Positions 34,745-43,251 of a stretch of DNA of 64,000 nucleotides are shown here, in pieces. Under the pieces are notes generated by a model. It was not told the DNA's origin. It was given only the letters and a program-made list of their open reading frames with translations, and did not search any database. Numbering within the stretch: the stretch's first letter is position 1; each line of letters starts with the position of its first letter. This DNA is from JBPYFK01 sp051984675 (GTDB lineage: Bacteria; Actinomycetota; Actinomycetes; Mycobacteriales; Pseudonocardiaceae): contig JBPYFK010000008.1 of assembly GCA_051984675.1 (NCBI GenBank), positions 1 to 64,000 of the forward strand, in the 5' to 3' direction. The position numbers and the translations under genes were made by a program.

Positions 34745-36351
34745 AGCGCCGCCGCCTTCGTGGCCGCGCGCTCATCCTCGACGTCGAGCACCGTGTCGGA
34801 GAGCGTCAGGGTTCCCGACGCGCTCCCGATCCTGGTGTCCTGACCGGGTTCGTGGCGGACCGTCACCCGCAGCCGGTGCACAGGGTCCACAGTGGACCCG
34901 GTGTCCTCCGGTCGTTCCCGGTGCGCCATCGCCAGGGTGAGCAGCTCACACAGCACGCCCAGCGCGTCGGCCGAGATCCGGGTCTGCGGCAGGCTCGGCC
35001 CGGCCGCGGCGAGTTCGGCCACGGCGGCGGCACGGCGGTCGCCAGCCTCCCGGGCCTCCGCCAGCAGGGACTGTTCCGTCATCGGATCGTCCAGCACCCG
35101 CGAGGTTCTGCCGCGCGCCCCGCGATCCCCGCGACTGCGGACGCTGACCGTCACGTCGTGCACCGGGCCATCCCGCCACGCCACGTCGTGGTTGTCCGCG
35201 TCGTAGTCGGGAGCGGGAAGCAGGTGCCGCGCCGGGTGGAGGCCGAACGCCGCGGCGTAGAGCCGGTGCGCTTGGTCGTGATCGGCCTGCTCGAACCAGC
35301 GCGCCAGTTCGAGCAGCTCACCCCGCCGTCCAGGGACAAGACCGCCCCCGGAGGTGGCGCGCTTGACGCTGGCCAGCAGCGAGCCGATGGCCCGCGCAGT
35401 CGCCTCGCGCAGCGCGGCGACCTGGCTCGGGCGACCGGGACTGTCCACGAACCAGTCGGTCAGCTCCTGCCAGTCCGCTTCGGAACGCCCCCGCGCGCGC
35501 TCCACCGCCGACCCCAGCTCGTCCACCGGACCCAGCAGCCGCACGAGGTCGCCGCGCACGCCAGCAAGGCTGGCGAGCGAGCCGGCGATCGCGGGGGTGT
35601 GCCGCAGCACGTCCTCGACGACCATCTGGATGTACTCGACGAGCAGGTTACGGAACCCGGAGATCTCCTCAGGGGCCAGGTGATGTCGGGTGACGACCTG
35701 GCCCAGGTAGGCGTAGAAGTCCCGGACCGTAGCGGCCAGTTCGGCGTGCTGCAGGAACAGCGTGGTGACCTGCTCGGCGAGCCGCTCCTTGGTCTGCCGG
35801 GACTCGGTGGGGGCCTGCCGGGACTCCGCCGCGAGAGCCTCCGACACCGCGACGCGGATCTCACCGAGCCCCCGCTCGATGGCCGGCAGCAGCTCGCGGG
35901 AAACCTCCCGCGCGCCTTCGGGGACGCGCAGCAACGCGTCCACGTCCCGCTGTACCCGGACGGCCAGCTTGCTGACCTGGTAACGAACGCTGCCGTGCTG
36001 GAACTCCGCGATACTCGCCGCGATCGTCTCCCGCCGGCCGACGACCAGGTTCCCCCAGGTCGCCAACTGCTTGAGCCGCGCGATCACAGTGTCCACATCG
36101 GACTCGCCGGGGTCGATGCGCCCCTCCCGCTCAGCGGTCGCCAGTGCGGCGGCGACCTCGCCGGCGGAGAGGTCGGCGAGCAGGGTGGACGTGAACAGCC
36201 GCATGATCGCGAGGTAGGTGCGATGCTCGCGCGCCTGCAGGTAGGAGTACAGCTGAAGCCGCTGCCCTCCCGTGGTGGTGTCCTCCGGCACCACCCCATC
36301 CGGTTCGGCGTCCGCGCGCAGCGTGGCGGCTTGCTGATCAGGGACTGTCAC
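34741..36351 (-). CDS. jetA: Wadjet JetA (DUF2397, TIGR02677 type; kleisin-like)
   Basis: About 536 aa. The N-terminal winged-helix part reads LYSYLQAREHRTYLAIMRLF and LATAEREGRIDPGESDVDTVIARLKQLATWGNLV (quoted to locate the domain); a helical middle and a C-terminal region with QADHDQAHRLYAAAFGLHPARHL follow, as in DUF2397 proteins. It is expected to be the kleisin-like subunit that bridges the JetC heads. GTG at 36351 is preferred; an ATG at 36408 adds 19 residues and would leave only 36 bp to the divergent cobD. First gene of the jetABCD operon. Confidence 0.88.
   Translation of the reverse strand: MTVPDQQAATLRADAEPDGVVPEDTTTGGQRLQLYSYLQAREHRTYLAIMRLFTSTLLADLSAGEVAAALATAEREGRIDPGESDVDTVIARLKQLATWGNLVVGRRETIAASIAEFQHGSVRYQVSKLAVRVQRDVDALLRVPEGAREVSRELLPAIERGLGEIRVAVSEALAAESRQAPTESRQTKERLAEQVTTLFLQHAELAATVRDFYAYLGQVVTRHHLAPEEISGFRNLLVEYIQMVVEDVLRHTPAIAGSLASLAGVRGDLVRLLGPVDELGSAVERARGRSEADWQELTDWFVDSPGRPSQVAALREATARAIGSLLASVKRATSGGGLVPGRRGELLELARWFEQADHDQAHRLYAAAFGLHPARHLLPAPDYDADNHDVAWRDGPVHDVTVSVRSRGDRGARGRTSRVLDDPMTEQSLLAEAREAGDRRAAAVAELAAAGPSLPQTRISADALGVLCELLTLAMAHRERPEDTGSTVDPVHRLRVTVRHEPGQDTRIGSASGTLTLSDTVLDVEDERAATKAAAL
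34885..34897. repeat. Copy of the GTCCACAGTGGAC palindrome, inside jetA
   Basis: Exact match to the palindrome at 554-566, here within coding sequence of jetA. Confidence 0.5.
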
Positions 36352-36444
36352 GGTGGGCCACGATAACCCGCCGACCCGACACGCGATGTCACGCCGGTAG
36401 CGTTCCACCGGATGTCGGTACGTGCCTGAGGAGGATCACGTCGA

Positions 36445-37395
36445 GTGAGCGCTGGGCGAGCGGTCGGGCTGTTGCTCGGGGTGGTGGCGGACGCGACCTT
36501 CGGAGATCCGCATCGCGGGCACCCGGTGGCCGCTTTCGGAGCGATCGCCAGCCGCATCGAGCACGTGATGTACCAGGACCGGCGGGCGGCCGGCGTCGCC
36601 TACACCGGCGTGCTCGTCGGTGGATCAGCCCTGGTCGGAGCCGCGACGGAGAGGGTCACCCGGGATCGGCCGGTGCTCCAGGTGGCGGCTACGGCGGTGA
36701 TCACCTGGGCGGTGCTCGGCGGAGCGTCGCTGGCCCGCGAGGGCACGGCGATGGGCCGGTCGCTGGCGTCCGGCGATCTCGACGCGGCCCGGCGGCGGCT
36801 GGGCAACCTCTGCGGCCGGGAAGCCGAACACCTCGATCGCCACGGTCTGGCCCGGGCCACGGTCGAGTCGATGGCGGAGAACACCTCGGACGCCGTCGTC
36901 GCTCCGCTGGTCTGGGGTGCGGTCGCGGGCTTGCCCGGGCTGCTCGGCTACCGGGCGGTGAACACGCTCGACGCGATGGTGGGCCACCGCTCACCGCGCT
37001 ACCGGGATTTCGGCTGGGCGGCAGCCCGCCTGGACGACCTGGCCAACCTGGCGCCGTCGCGGCTCGCCGCGCTGCTCACGGCCTCGTGCGCTCCGCTGGT
37101 CGGTGGCTCGGCGCGGGGAGGGTTACGTGCCTGGCGGCGCGACGCCGCAGCGCATCCGAGCCCGAACGCGGGCCAAGTCGAAGCGGCGTTCGCCGGTGCG
37201 CTGGGCATCCGCCTCGGCGGGTGCACGGTCTACCGGCACGGCGTGGAGGAGCGCCCGGTGCTGGGGGACGGGCGAACGGCCGATGCGTGTGACGTGCCGC
37301 GCAGCGTCCAGCTGTCGCGCGCGATCGGAACGGCGGCCGGCGCGCTCGCGGCGGTCACCGCGGGCGTCCTCGGCCTGCGCCACCGGAAGCGCTGA
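36445..37395 (+). CDS. cobD: CobD/CbiB adenosylcobinamide-phosphate synthase
   Basis: A 316-aa membrane protein. GLLLGVVADATFGDPHRGHPVAAFG is the family's start (DxxFGDP..HPV), followed by RDRPVLQVAATAVITWAVLGG, HLDRHGLARATVESMAENTSDAVVAPLVWGAVAG and YRAVNTLDAMVGHRSPRYRDFGWAAARLDDLANL (quoted as locators). It attaches the aminopropanol arm to cobyric acid in cobalamin synthesis. GTG start with GAGGAGG about ten bases upstream. It is divergent from the Wadjet operon; the cobC-type aminotransferase and RNase H/CobC genes lie 3-7 kb downstream. Confidence 0.92.
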   Translation: MSAGRAVGLLLGVVADATFGDPHRGHPVAAFGAIASRIEHVMYQDRRAAGVAYTGVLVGGSALVGAATERVTRDRPVLQVAATAVITWAVLGGASLAREGTAMGRSLASGDLDAARRRLGNLCGREAEHLDRHGLARATVESMAENTSDAVVAPLVWGAVAGLPGLLGYRAVNTLDAMVGHRSPRYRDFGWAAARLDDLANLAPSRLAALLTASCAPLVGGSARGGLRAWRRDAAAHPSPNAGQVEAAFAGALGIRLGGCTVYRHGVEERPVLGDGRTADACDVPRSVQLSRAIGTAAGALAAVTAGVLGLRHRKR

Positions 37396-37407
37396 GAGGA
37401 TCTCGGG

Positions 37408-37750
37408 TCAAGCTCGGCTTCCGCAATCGAGGCTGCGGATTGCGTCCGAATTTCGGCTGCGAACTATCTGGAGGCCGCTGTCGTCGTGGACGGCAGCCGA
37501 GATCCCGTGGCGAGCCGGAAGTTCGACGAGCTGGCGCGGGTCGCCGGTATCCGCATCGAACCGGTTGCGACAAGCCAGGCAACGATCGCTCGCGATGCCT
37601 ACCGTGATTTCGGAGGTACTGGACACCCGGCTGGCCTGAACCCATCGGGGATTGTTTTCCTACGCCCTCGCCAAAGACTTCAATGAGCCTTTGCTCTTCA
37701 TCGGCAAAGACTTCGTGCACACCGACGTCACGTCCGTACGGTCGCCCTGA
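37408..37750 (+). pseudogene. vapC (PIN-domain toxin) relic, frameshifted
   Basis: The translated segment reads AIEAADCVRISAANYLEAA, then DGSRDPVASRKFDELARVAG, then ATIARDAYRDFG and GHPAGLN, then after a shift of frame YALAKDFNEPLLFIGKDF and VHTDVTSV, ending at TGA 37748. This is the usual C-terminal four-fifths of a VapC ribonuclease toxin. The N-terminal MIVDTSA-type segment with the first acidic residue is missing, about two extra bases disrupt the GHPAGLN-FGDCF join and one base is missing soon after. No VapB antitoxin gene remains. Inactive relic of a toxin-antitoxin pair. Confidence 0.85.
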
Positions 37751-37767
37751 TGCTTGGGACAGACACG

Positions 37768-38754
37768 TCAGGACTGTGACTCGGCTTCTTCGCGCTCCTG
37801 CGTCGCAAGCGCTGCGAGTTCCTCGCGCTCGCGGCGCTCGTCCTCGGCGATCGCCTCCGCGACCGACATCCGGCGCCGCCGTCGACCGCCTCCCGCAGCG
37901 GCTTCGCGGTCATTCGACCGCTTGCCGGTCGATCCCTTGCCGGGTGTCCCCCTGGGGGTTGACCCCTTGCCTGTCGACTCGGCGGCCAAGTCGTCTTCGG
38001 TGGGGTCGTCCTCGATGGGGTCGTCCTCGATGGGATTGAGCTCCCGATACACCAGGTAGGCCAACCCCAGCGGTGCCATGACCCCGAACGCGATCCACTG
38101 CAGGGCGTACGAGAAGTACGGTCCGCTGTCGAGCTGGGGAAGTGGCAGCGTCTGGAGCACGCCCGGCTGCTGCTCGTTGAGCTGGAAGTATCCCGGCCGG
38201 ATCGCAACGCCGGTGCCGGCGGACACCGTCGCCGCGTCGATCGCGTACACCCAGAGGTGACCATCCCGCTGGAACGCGGGCCGGTGGTCCCGGTCCTCCT
38301 CGTCGACCCGCACCCGGGCGCTGACCGTGACTCGGCCGGTCGGCGGGGCGGGATACGGCGGGGCCTGGATGCCGTGGATGGGCCTGATGTACCCGCGGTC
38401 CACGAGCAACGTCGTGCCGTTGTCCAGCTGGAACGGGGTGAGGACCTCGAAGGCTGGTTCACCCAGGACCGTGCGCTGCCAGCCCAGCGTCTCACCCGCG
38501 GGCAGGTAGTGACCCGAGAAAGTGACCTGCGACCACTCGGTGCCCGGGCCCGGGTTCGTGCCCGGACGTAACACCTGGTCAAGCGGCTTGGGTGGGGTGG
38601 TCATCGAGGACTGGATCGCATCGTTCTGCGCCTGGTTCTCCGCGTCGCGGCGGAACTGCCAGGGAGAGAGCACGGTGAAGCACAGCGTCGAGAACACGAC
38701 GACCGCGACGGCGAAGCCGATCCAGCCGGGTCGCAGAAGGAACTTCAGGCGCAC
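37768..38754 (-). CDS. SURF1 family cytochrome oxidase assembly protein
   Basis: A 328-aa protein. An N-terminal transmembrane helix (GWIGFAVAVVVFSTLCFTVL) is followed by the WQ of SPWQFRRDAE, the SURF1 loop domain with VTFSGHYLPAGE, ETLGWQRTVLGEPAFEVLTPF and VDRGYI, and a second helix (QWIAFGVMAPLGLAYLVY). SURF1 helps insert heme a into cytochrome c oxidase. Beyond the second helix is a 90-residue charged tail with tandem repeats (PIEDD), which is cytoplasmic by topology. GTG start behind GGTGGA. Neighbours ptpA-like and cobD match the mycobacterial arrangement. Confidence 0.88.
   Translation of the reverse strand: MRLKFLLRPGWIGFAVAVVVFSTLCFTVLSPWQFRRDAENQAQNDAIQSSMTTPPKPLDQVLRPGTNPGPGTEWSQVTFSGHYLPAGETLGWQRTVLGEPAFEVLTPFQLDNGTTLLVDRGYIRPIHGIQAPPYPAPPTGRVTVSARVRVDEEDRDHRPAFQRDGHLWVYAIDAATVSAGTGVAIRPGYFQLNEQQPGVLQTLPLPQLDSGPYFSYALQWIAFGVMAPLGLAYLVYRELNPIEDDPIEDDPTEDDLAAESTGKGSTPRGTPGKGSTGKRSNDREAAAGGGRRRRRMSVAEAIAEDERREREELAALATQEREEAESQS
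37992..38036. repeat. 15-bp tandem repeat in the SURF1 tail
   Basis: Units start at 37992, 38007 and 38022 (CGTCCTCGATGGGGT and close variants). They encode P-I/T-E-D-D repeats in the acidic tail after the second membrane helix. Confidence 0.9.
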
Positions 38755-38796
38755 TCCACCACGGTAAGCCGGTGGTCGAGGCGGAGCCCGTGCGGG

Positions 38797-39699
38797 TCAG
38801 CCCAGGGCGAGCGCCGAGCGCGCCGCCGCGACGGCCTGGCGCCCGTAACCGCCACCGAACAGGACGGTGTGGACGAGCAGGGGAAACAGCTGGTGCAACC
38901 CGATCCGGTCTCGCCACCCGGCGCCGAGGGGGTGGACCTCCTGGTATGCCGCCACGACGCGCTCCAAGTGTGAGCAGCCGAACAGATGCAGCATCGCGAG
39001 GTCCGTTTCCCGATGACCCCCGTGCGCCGCGGGATCGATCAGCCAGGCCCGGGTTCGCGATCCCCGGCCCTCAGCCGCTCCCCAGTGCACGTTGCCGCTC
39101 CAGAGGTCGCCGTGCAGGCGCGAAGGTGGCTCGGCAGGGCCGGCGAGCTGGTCGATCCGCTCACAGACCTGCGAGATCACCTCGCCGTCCGACGAGCGCA
39201 GCGTGCCGGCGTCGACCGCCCACCGGAGATAGGGCTCGATCCGCTGCGCGGCGTAGAAGGACGGCCAGTCCGGGGTCGGCTCGTTGCGCATGGGCGCCAG
39301 CCCGATCCACGCGTCCTGCGGCCCGCCTGGGGGTGGGGCACCGTGCGCGGGAGCGCCCGCGGCGTGCAACCAGGCAAGGCCGCGGCCCAGCTCCTCGGCG
39401 GCTTCCCGGGTGGGCGGGCAGGGGTGGACGTAGTCGGTGACCAGGCATGTTCCGTTCTGGCCGTGCACGGCGGGCACCGGCACCGCGTCGGGCTGAGCCA
39501 GCCAGGTCAGCGAGGCGGCTTCCGCGGCCACCGCACCTGGCATCTCGGGCGCGGCGTGCTTGACGAACAGCCGCTCACCGCTGGGAAGGTCCACGCGGAA
39601 GGCCGCCGCCGTGTCACCGCCACCGAGGCGGTGCACGTGCTCAGCGGTCGTGCCGGTCAGGTCGGCGACGGCGGTCGCGACCTGGTCGCTGAGTCCCAT
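38797..39699 (-). CDS. Fructosamine kinase family protein
   Basis: A 300-aa aminoglycoside-phosphotransferase-fold kinase. LGGGDTAAAFRVDLPSGERLFVKHA carries the ATP-binding lysine. The catalytic loop is RLHGDLWSGNVHWG (Asp of HGDLWSGN), and WLIDPAAHGGHRETDLAMLHLFG holds the metal-binding Asp. Fructosamine-3-kinases phosphorylate ketosamines on proteins or small molecules, leading to deglycation; bacterial members may use free ribulosamines or erythrulosamines. ATG at 39699 with GGAGAGCG upstream was chosen over an ATG 11 codons earlier. Confidence 0.9.
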   Translation of the reverse strand: MGLSDQVATAVADLTGTTAEHVHRLGGGDTAAAFRVDLPSGERLFVKHAAPEMPGAVAAEAASLTWLAQPDAVPVPAVHGQNGTCLVTDYVHPCPPTREAAEELGRGLAWLHAAGAPAHGAPPPGGPQDAWIGLAPMRNEPTPDWPSFYAAQRIEPYLRWAVDAGTLRSSDGEVISQVCERIDQLAGPAEPPSRLHGDLWSGNVHWGAAEGRGSRTRAWLIDPAAHGGHRETDLAMLHLFGCSHLERVVAAYQEVHPLGAGWRDRIGLHQLFPLLVHTVLFGGGYGRQAVAAARSALALG

Positions 39700-39805
39700 C
39701 GCTCTCCGCTCGATCGAGTGCGTACTGATCACTCAAACTTATGTTCGTTGGAGGTGGGCTCTTACCGCGTGACCGGAATCCGGCGAACACTGGCCGTATG
39801 ACCGC

Positions 39806-40264
39806 TCACACGCGCTCGCGGACCCATTCCACCAGCTGCGGCATGGCCGCCTCGATCATCTCCAGAACGTTGTCGAAGCCGCGCTCGCCCCCGTAGTACG
39901 GGTCCGGGACCTCGGCCCACTCGTCCGCGTTCGGGTCGAAGGAGCGCAGCAGCCGTACCCGGTCGGGATCGTCCACGGCGTCGCGCACCACCCGGAGGTG
40001 TCCGGCGTCCATCGCGAGCAGCAGGTCGGCGGCCAGGTGCTCGTCGCTGACCTGATGCGCGGTGTGTTCGGTGGGGTAGCCGTGGTCGGCGAGAACCTTG
40101 GCGGTACGCGGGTCGGCCGGCTCGCCGACATGCCAGGGGCCAGTGCCCGCGCTGGTCACGGTCACCCGGTCATCGAGCCCGGCTTCGGCGAGCTTCTGGG
40201 TGAAGACCAGTGCGGCCATCGGTGATCGGCAGATGTTCCCGGTACAGATGAAGCTGACGTGCAC
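39806..40264 (-). CDS. Low-molecular-weight protein-tyrosine phosphatase (PtpA-like)
   Basis: A 152-aa LMW-PTP. The P-loop FICTGNICRSPMA contains the CX5R catalytic motif, and the general acid Asp is in VPDPYYGG. It dephosphorylates phosphotyrosine proteins; the mycobacterial PtpA, encoded in a similar neighbourhood, is secreted and acts on host proteins, but in a soil actinomycete the target is more likely endogenous. GTG at 40264 aligns with the family's start; the frame is open 25 codons further up. Divergent from the cobC-like gene. Confidence 0.92.
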   Translation of the reverse strand: MHVSFICTGNICRSPMAALVFTQKLAEAGLDDRVTVTSAGTGPWHVGEPADPRTAKVLADHGYPTEHTAHQVSDEHLAADLLLAMDAGHLRVVRDAVDDPDRVRLLRSFDPNADEWAEVPDPYYGGERGFDNVLEMIEAAMPQLVEWVRERV

Positions 40265-40352
40265 GGCGCCGAGGATAGGCGTTGGCCGTTCGTGATCTCT
40301 CCACGGTGGCCGGTCGGTTGGGGTGTCGCGGTGGGTCAATACACTGCCGGGG

Positions 40353-41537
40353 ATGACCAGCCAGGCCGACCAGGAGCTTCTGCGCCATCACGGTGACGTC
40401 GATGCCGCCCCCGGGCTGCTCGACTTCGCGGTGAACGTACGTCTCGATCGGCCGCCCGAGTGGCTGCGCGAGCGGCTGACCGCGGCGCTCGACCGCTTGG
40501 GCCAGTACCCGTCGTCCGGCGACGACCGTGCCGCCCGCGAGGCCGTCGCCGCCCGGCACGGCCGCTCGGCGGGCGAGGTGCTCGTGCTCGCCGGGGCAGC
40601 GGAGTGCTTCGCGCTCCTGCCCTGGCTGCGCCCGCGGCTCGCGGCCGTCGTACACCCGTCGTTCACCGAGCCCGAGATCGCGTTGCGCACGGCGGGAGTC
40701 CCGATCGCGCGGGTGACGCTCGACGCAGGGGACGGCTACCGGCTGCGCCCGGAGGCGGTACCGGAGGACGCTGACCTTGTGGTGCTGGGTAACCCGACGA
40801 ATCCGACATCGGTGCTGCACGTCGCAGACGACGTGCTCCGGCTGGCGCGGCCTGGCCGGGTCCTCGTGGTGGACGAGGCGTTCATGGACGCGGTGCCGGG
40901 GGAAGCGGAGTCGCTGGCGCGGCGCCGCGCGCCGGGACTGCTGGTGGTGCGCAGCCTGACCAAGACGTGGGCGTTGCCCGGGCTGCGGGCCGGTTACGCG
41001 CTGGGCGATCCGCACCTGCTCACCCGCCTTGCCGAACACCGTCCACATTGGCCTGTCGGAGCGCTGACGCTGGAGGCCGTCACAGCGTGCTGCGAATCGG
41101 GTGCGGTCACCGAGGCGGCGCGTGCAGCGGAGAAAGCCGCCGGGCACCGCGACGAACTCGCAGCCGCGCTCGGCGAGCTGCCTGGAGTGGAGGTGCGGTT
41201 GCCGGCTGCCGCGCCCTTCCTGCTCCTGCGCGTCAAGAACTGGCCCGAGAGCGGCTCCGAGAGTGGGCCCAGGAGTGGGCACGGCCTGCGTGAAGCGCTG
41301 CGAGAACGCGGGATCGCGGTGCGGCGCGGGGACACGTTCCCGGGACTGGACGCCGAGCATGTGCGAGTCGCCGTGCGCACGCCGGAGCAGAACGCTGCGC
41401 TGGTGGAGGCGATGCGGGAGGTTCTCAGTGCCGGCGAGGGCAAGCCGCCCGTGCCGGACAGCACACTGCCGGACAGCACAATGCGGAACAACGGAATACC
41501 AAACAGGGGAATGCCAAACAGGGGAATGTCGGTATGA
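40353..41537 (+). CDS. cobC: CobC-like PLP aminotransferase (threonine-phosphate decarboxylase type)
   Basis: A 394-aa fold-type I PLP enzyme of the histidinol-phosphate aminotransferase/CobC group. The chain begins ELLRHHGDVDAAPGLLDFAVN, carries GNPTNPTSVL, VVDEAFMD, and the PLP lysine in SLTKTWALPGLRAGYALG. In cobalamin synthesis this enzyme supplies (R)-1-amino-2-propanol phosphate from L-threonine-O-3-phosphate. The cobD gene 3 kb away and the downstream CobC phosphatase domain support that role, though a His biosynthesis paralogue is possible. The last 25 residues come from a 15-bp tandem repeat. Confidence 0.87.
   Translation: MTSQADQELLRHHGDVDAAPGLLDFAVNVRLDRPPEWLRERLTAALDRLGQYPSSGDDRAAREAVAARHGRSAGEVLVLAGAAECFALLPWLRPRLAAVVHPSFTEPEIALRTAGVPIARVTLDAGDGYRLRPEAVPEDADLVVLGNPTNPTSVLHVADDVLRLARPGRVLVVDEAFMDAVPGEAESLARRRAPGLLVVRSLTKTWALPGLRAGYALGDPHLLTRLAEHRPHWPVGALTLEAVTACCESGAVTEAARAAEKAAGHRDELAAALGELPGVEVRLPAAAPFLLLRVKNWPESGSESGPRSGHGLREALRERGIAVRRGDTFPGLDAEHVRVAVRTPEQNAALVEAMREVLSAGEGKPPVPDSTLPDSTMRNNGIPNRGMPNRGMSV
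41453..41527. repeat. 15-bp tandem repeat in the cobC-like C-terminus, 5 units
   Basis: Units start at 41453, 41468, 41483, 41498 and 41513. The first two and the last two are near-identical pairs (GCCGGACAGCACACT; GCCAAACAGGGGAAT) with a diverged middle unit. They encode PDSTL, PDSTM, RNNGI, PNRGM, PNRGM at the extreme C-terminus. Confidence 0.92.
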
Positions 41538-42520
41538 CCGCGTGGTTGCGGGATGTGGTGGCGGCACTGGAACGGGTTTACCCTCCTCAGCTCGCCGAGC
41601 CTTGGGACGCGGTGGGGTTGGTCTGTGGTGACCCGCAGGATCTCGTGGAGCGCGTGCTGTTCTGCGTCGACCCGGTAGAGACCACGGTGGACGAGGCGAT
41701 CCAGGTCGGCGCGCAACTGCTGGTGGCGCACCATCCGTTGCTGCTCCGCGGAGTGCACGGTGTTCCCGCCGATGACCCGAAGGGGCGGCTGGTGCACCGG
41801 CTCGTCCGGGCGGGCATCGGGCTGTATTGCGCGCACACGAACGCCGACAGCGCTTCGCCTGGCGTGTCCGACGCGCTGGCGAGTGCGCTCGGGCTCACGG
41901 TGGTCGGACCGCTGGCCCCACATGCTGAAGGCGGCAGTACCGGCCTCGGGCGGATCGGCCAGTTGCCGGAACCTGAGCCGTTTGACCGTTTTGTCCAGCG
42001 GGTGGCGGCAAGCCTGCCGACCACGACGTGGGGTGTCCGGGGTGCCGGCGATCCGAACCGGGTCATCCAGACCGTCGCCGTGTGCGGTGGCGCGGGGGAT
42101 GCGCACCTGGCCGATGCGATCGCCGCCGGCGTGGACGCCTACGTCACCGGTGACCTGCGGCATCACCCGGCCGGCGAGCACCTCGCCCGGGCCGACGTCC
42201 CGGGCGGCCGCGTGCCGGCGTTGGTGGACGTCGCGCATTGGGCGAGCGAGTGGCCGTGGTGCCAGCAGGCCGCGGACCTGGTGGCGGAGGGTGTGGCCCA
42301 GGAAGGCCCTGGCCCGACCCCGGGCCCTGCTCCGGCAGGACGTGCCGCGCCGGTTCTGGGCGCCGAGGGTTTCGCGGCCAATGGAAGCAATGCGGTGGCA
42401 GCCCCGAGCAGTGCGCCAGCCCCGAGTAGTGTCGAAGTTCTCGTCTCCATCCGCCGTACCGACCCGTGGACGGTCCACGCCGGTGGTGCGGCCACCGACC
42501 CCGGGAGGACGCTGGCGTGA
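41534..42520 (+). CDS. Nif3-like dinuclear metal-centre protein (GTP cyclohydrolase I type 2 family)
   Basis: A 328-aa Nif3/YbgI-family protein. Metal-ligand motifs are LLVAHHPLLLRG and CAHTNADSA, with the late VALVDVAHWASEW. The family forms hexameric rings with two metals per subunit; despite a common label of GTP cyclohydrolase-like, the function is uncertain. The ATG overlaps the cobC stop by 4 bp and the gene overlaps the Zn-ribbon gene by 4 bp, so the whole run is one operon. The C-terminal 65 residues are Ala/Pro-rich with an 18-bp duplication. Confidence 0.91.
   Translation: MTAWLRDVVAALERVYPPQLAEPWDAVGLVCGDPQDLVERVLFCVDPVETTVDEAIQVGAQLLVAHHPLLLRGVHGVPADDPKGRLVHRLVRAGIGLYCAHTNADSASPGVSDALASALGLTVVGPLAPHAEGGSTGLGRIGQLPEPEPFDRFVQRVAASLPTTTWGVRGAGDPNRVIQTVAVCGGAGDAHLADAIAAGVDAYVTGDLRHHPAGEHLARADVPGGRVPALVDVAHWASEWPWCQQAADLVAEGVAQEGPGPTPGPAPAGRAAPVLGAEGFAANGSNAVAAPSSAPAPSSVEVLVSIRRTDPWTVHAGGAATDPGRTLA
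42400..42431. repeat. 18-bp duplication in the Nif3-like tail
   Basis: AGCCCCGAGCAGTGCGCC at 42400 is followed by a 14-bp second copy at 42418 with one change. In frame, in the low-complexity C-terminal tail. Confidence 0.8.
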
Positions 42521-43251
42521 AAGCCGACCCCGCCTCGCAGCGCACCCTGCTCGATCTCGCCGAGGTCGACGCCGAGCTGTACCGGATCGACCACCGGCGC
42601 CGCACGCTGCCCGAACTCGACGAGATCGCCGGGGCTGAGCGCGACGCGCAGGCCAAGCGGGACGCGTTGGTAGCCGCGCAGACCTCGTTCGGCGACATCG
42701 ACCGGGACGCCAAGCGGCTGGAGAACGAGATCGACCAGGTCCGGGCGCGGGAGGACCGTGACCGCAAGCTCATGGACGCCGGCGGAGCCGCCAAGCAGCT
42801 GGAGGAGTTGCAGCACGAGCTGGAGACCCTGACGCGCCGGCAAGGCGAGCTCGAAGACGAGCTGCTGGAAGTGATGGAACGCCGGGAGGCGCTGGAGGCG
42901 GACGTCGAGCACTCGCGGCAGGACGTCACGGCGGCCGAGGAGCGGCTGGCGGAGGCCCAGCACCGGCGCGACCAGGCGCTGGCCGACCTGGACAGCACCG
43001 AGGCCAAGCGCACCTCCGAACGCGAGGTCCTCGTGGCCGAGCTGCCCTCGGAGCTGATCGGTCTCTACGACCGGCTGCTGAAGCAGAAGGGCGTGGGCGC
43101 GGCGCCGCTCACCGGCCGGCGCTGCGGCGCCTGCCGGATCGAGCTGGGAACGATCGACCTGAACCGGATTCGCGAGGCTGCCGCCGATGACGTCGTCCGC
43201 TGCGAGGAGTGCGGCGCGATCCTGGTGCGGACGGGAGGGCCGGGCCAGTGA
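42517..43251 (+). CDS. Coiled-coil protein with C4 zinc ribbon
   Basis: A 244-aa protein. Residues about 5-170 form a long alpha-helical coiled coil rich in Glu, Arg, Ala and Leu, and the C-terminus is a zinc ribbon with CGACRIELG and CEECGAIL (two CxxC knuckles). The same organisation is found in the mycobacterial protein encoded beside Nif3 and the RNase H/CobC fusion (Rv2229c), with function unknown; nucleic-acid binding is likely. GTG start, 4-bp overlap with the preceding gene. Confidence 0.88.
   Translation: MKADPASQRTLLDLAEVDAELYRIDHRRRTLPELDEIAGAERDAQAKRDALVAAQTSFGDIDRDAKRLENEIDQVRAREDRDRKLMDAGGAAKQLEELQHELETLTRRQGELEDELLEVMERREALEADVEHSRQDVTAAEERLAEAQHRRDQALADLDSTEAKRTSEREVLVAELPSELIGLYDRLLKQKGVGAAPLTGRRCGACRIELGTIDLNRIREAAADDVVRCEECGAILVRTGGPGQ

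Noticed and set aside
41453..41527. CRISPR-like array
   Set aside because: Units are 15 bp, directly adjacent and coding; there are no spacers.
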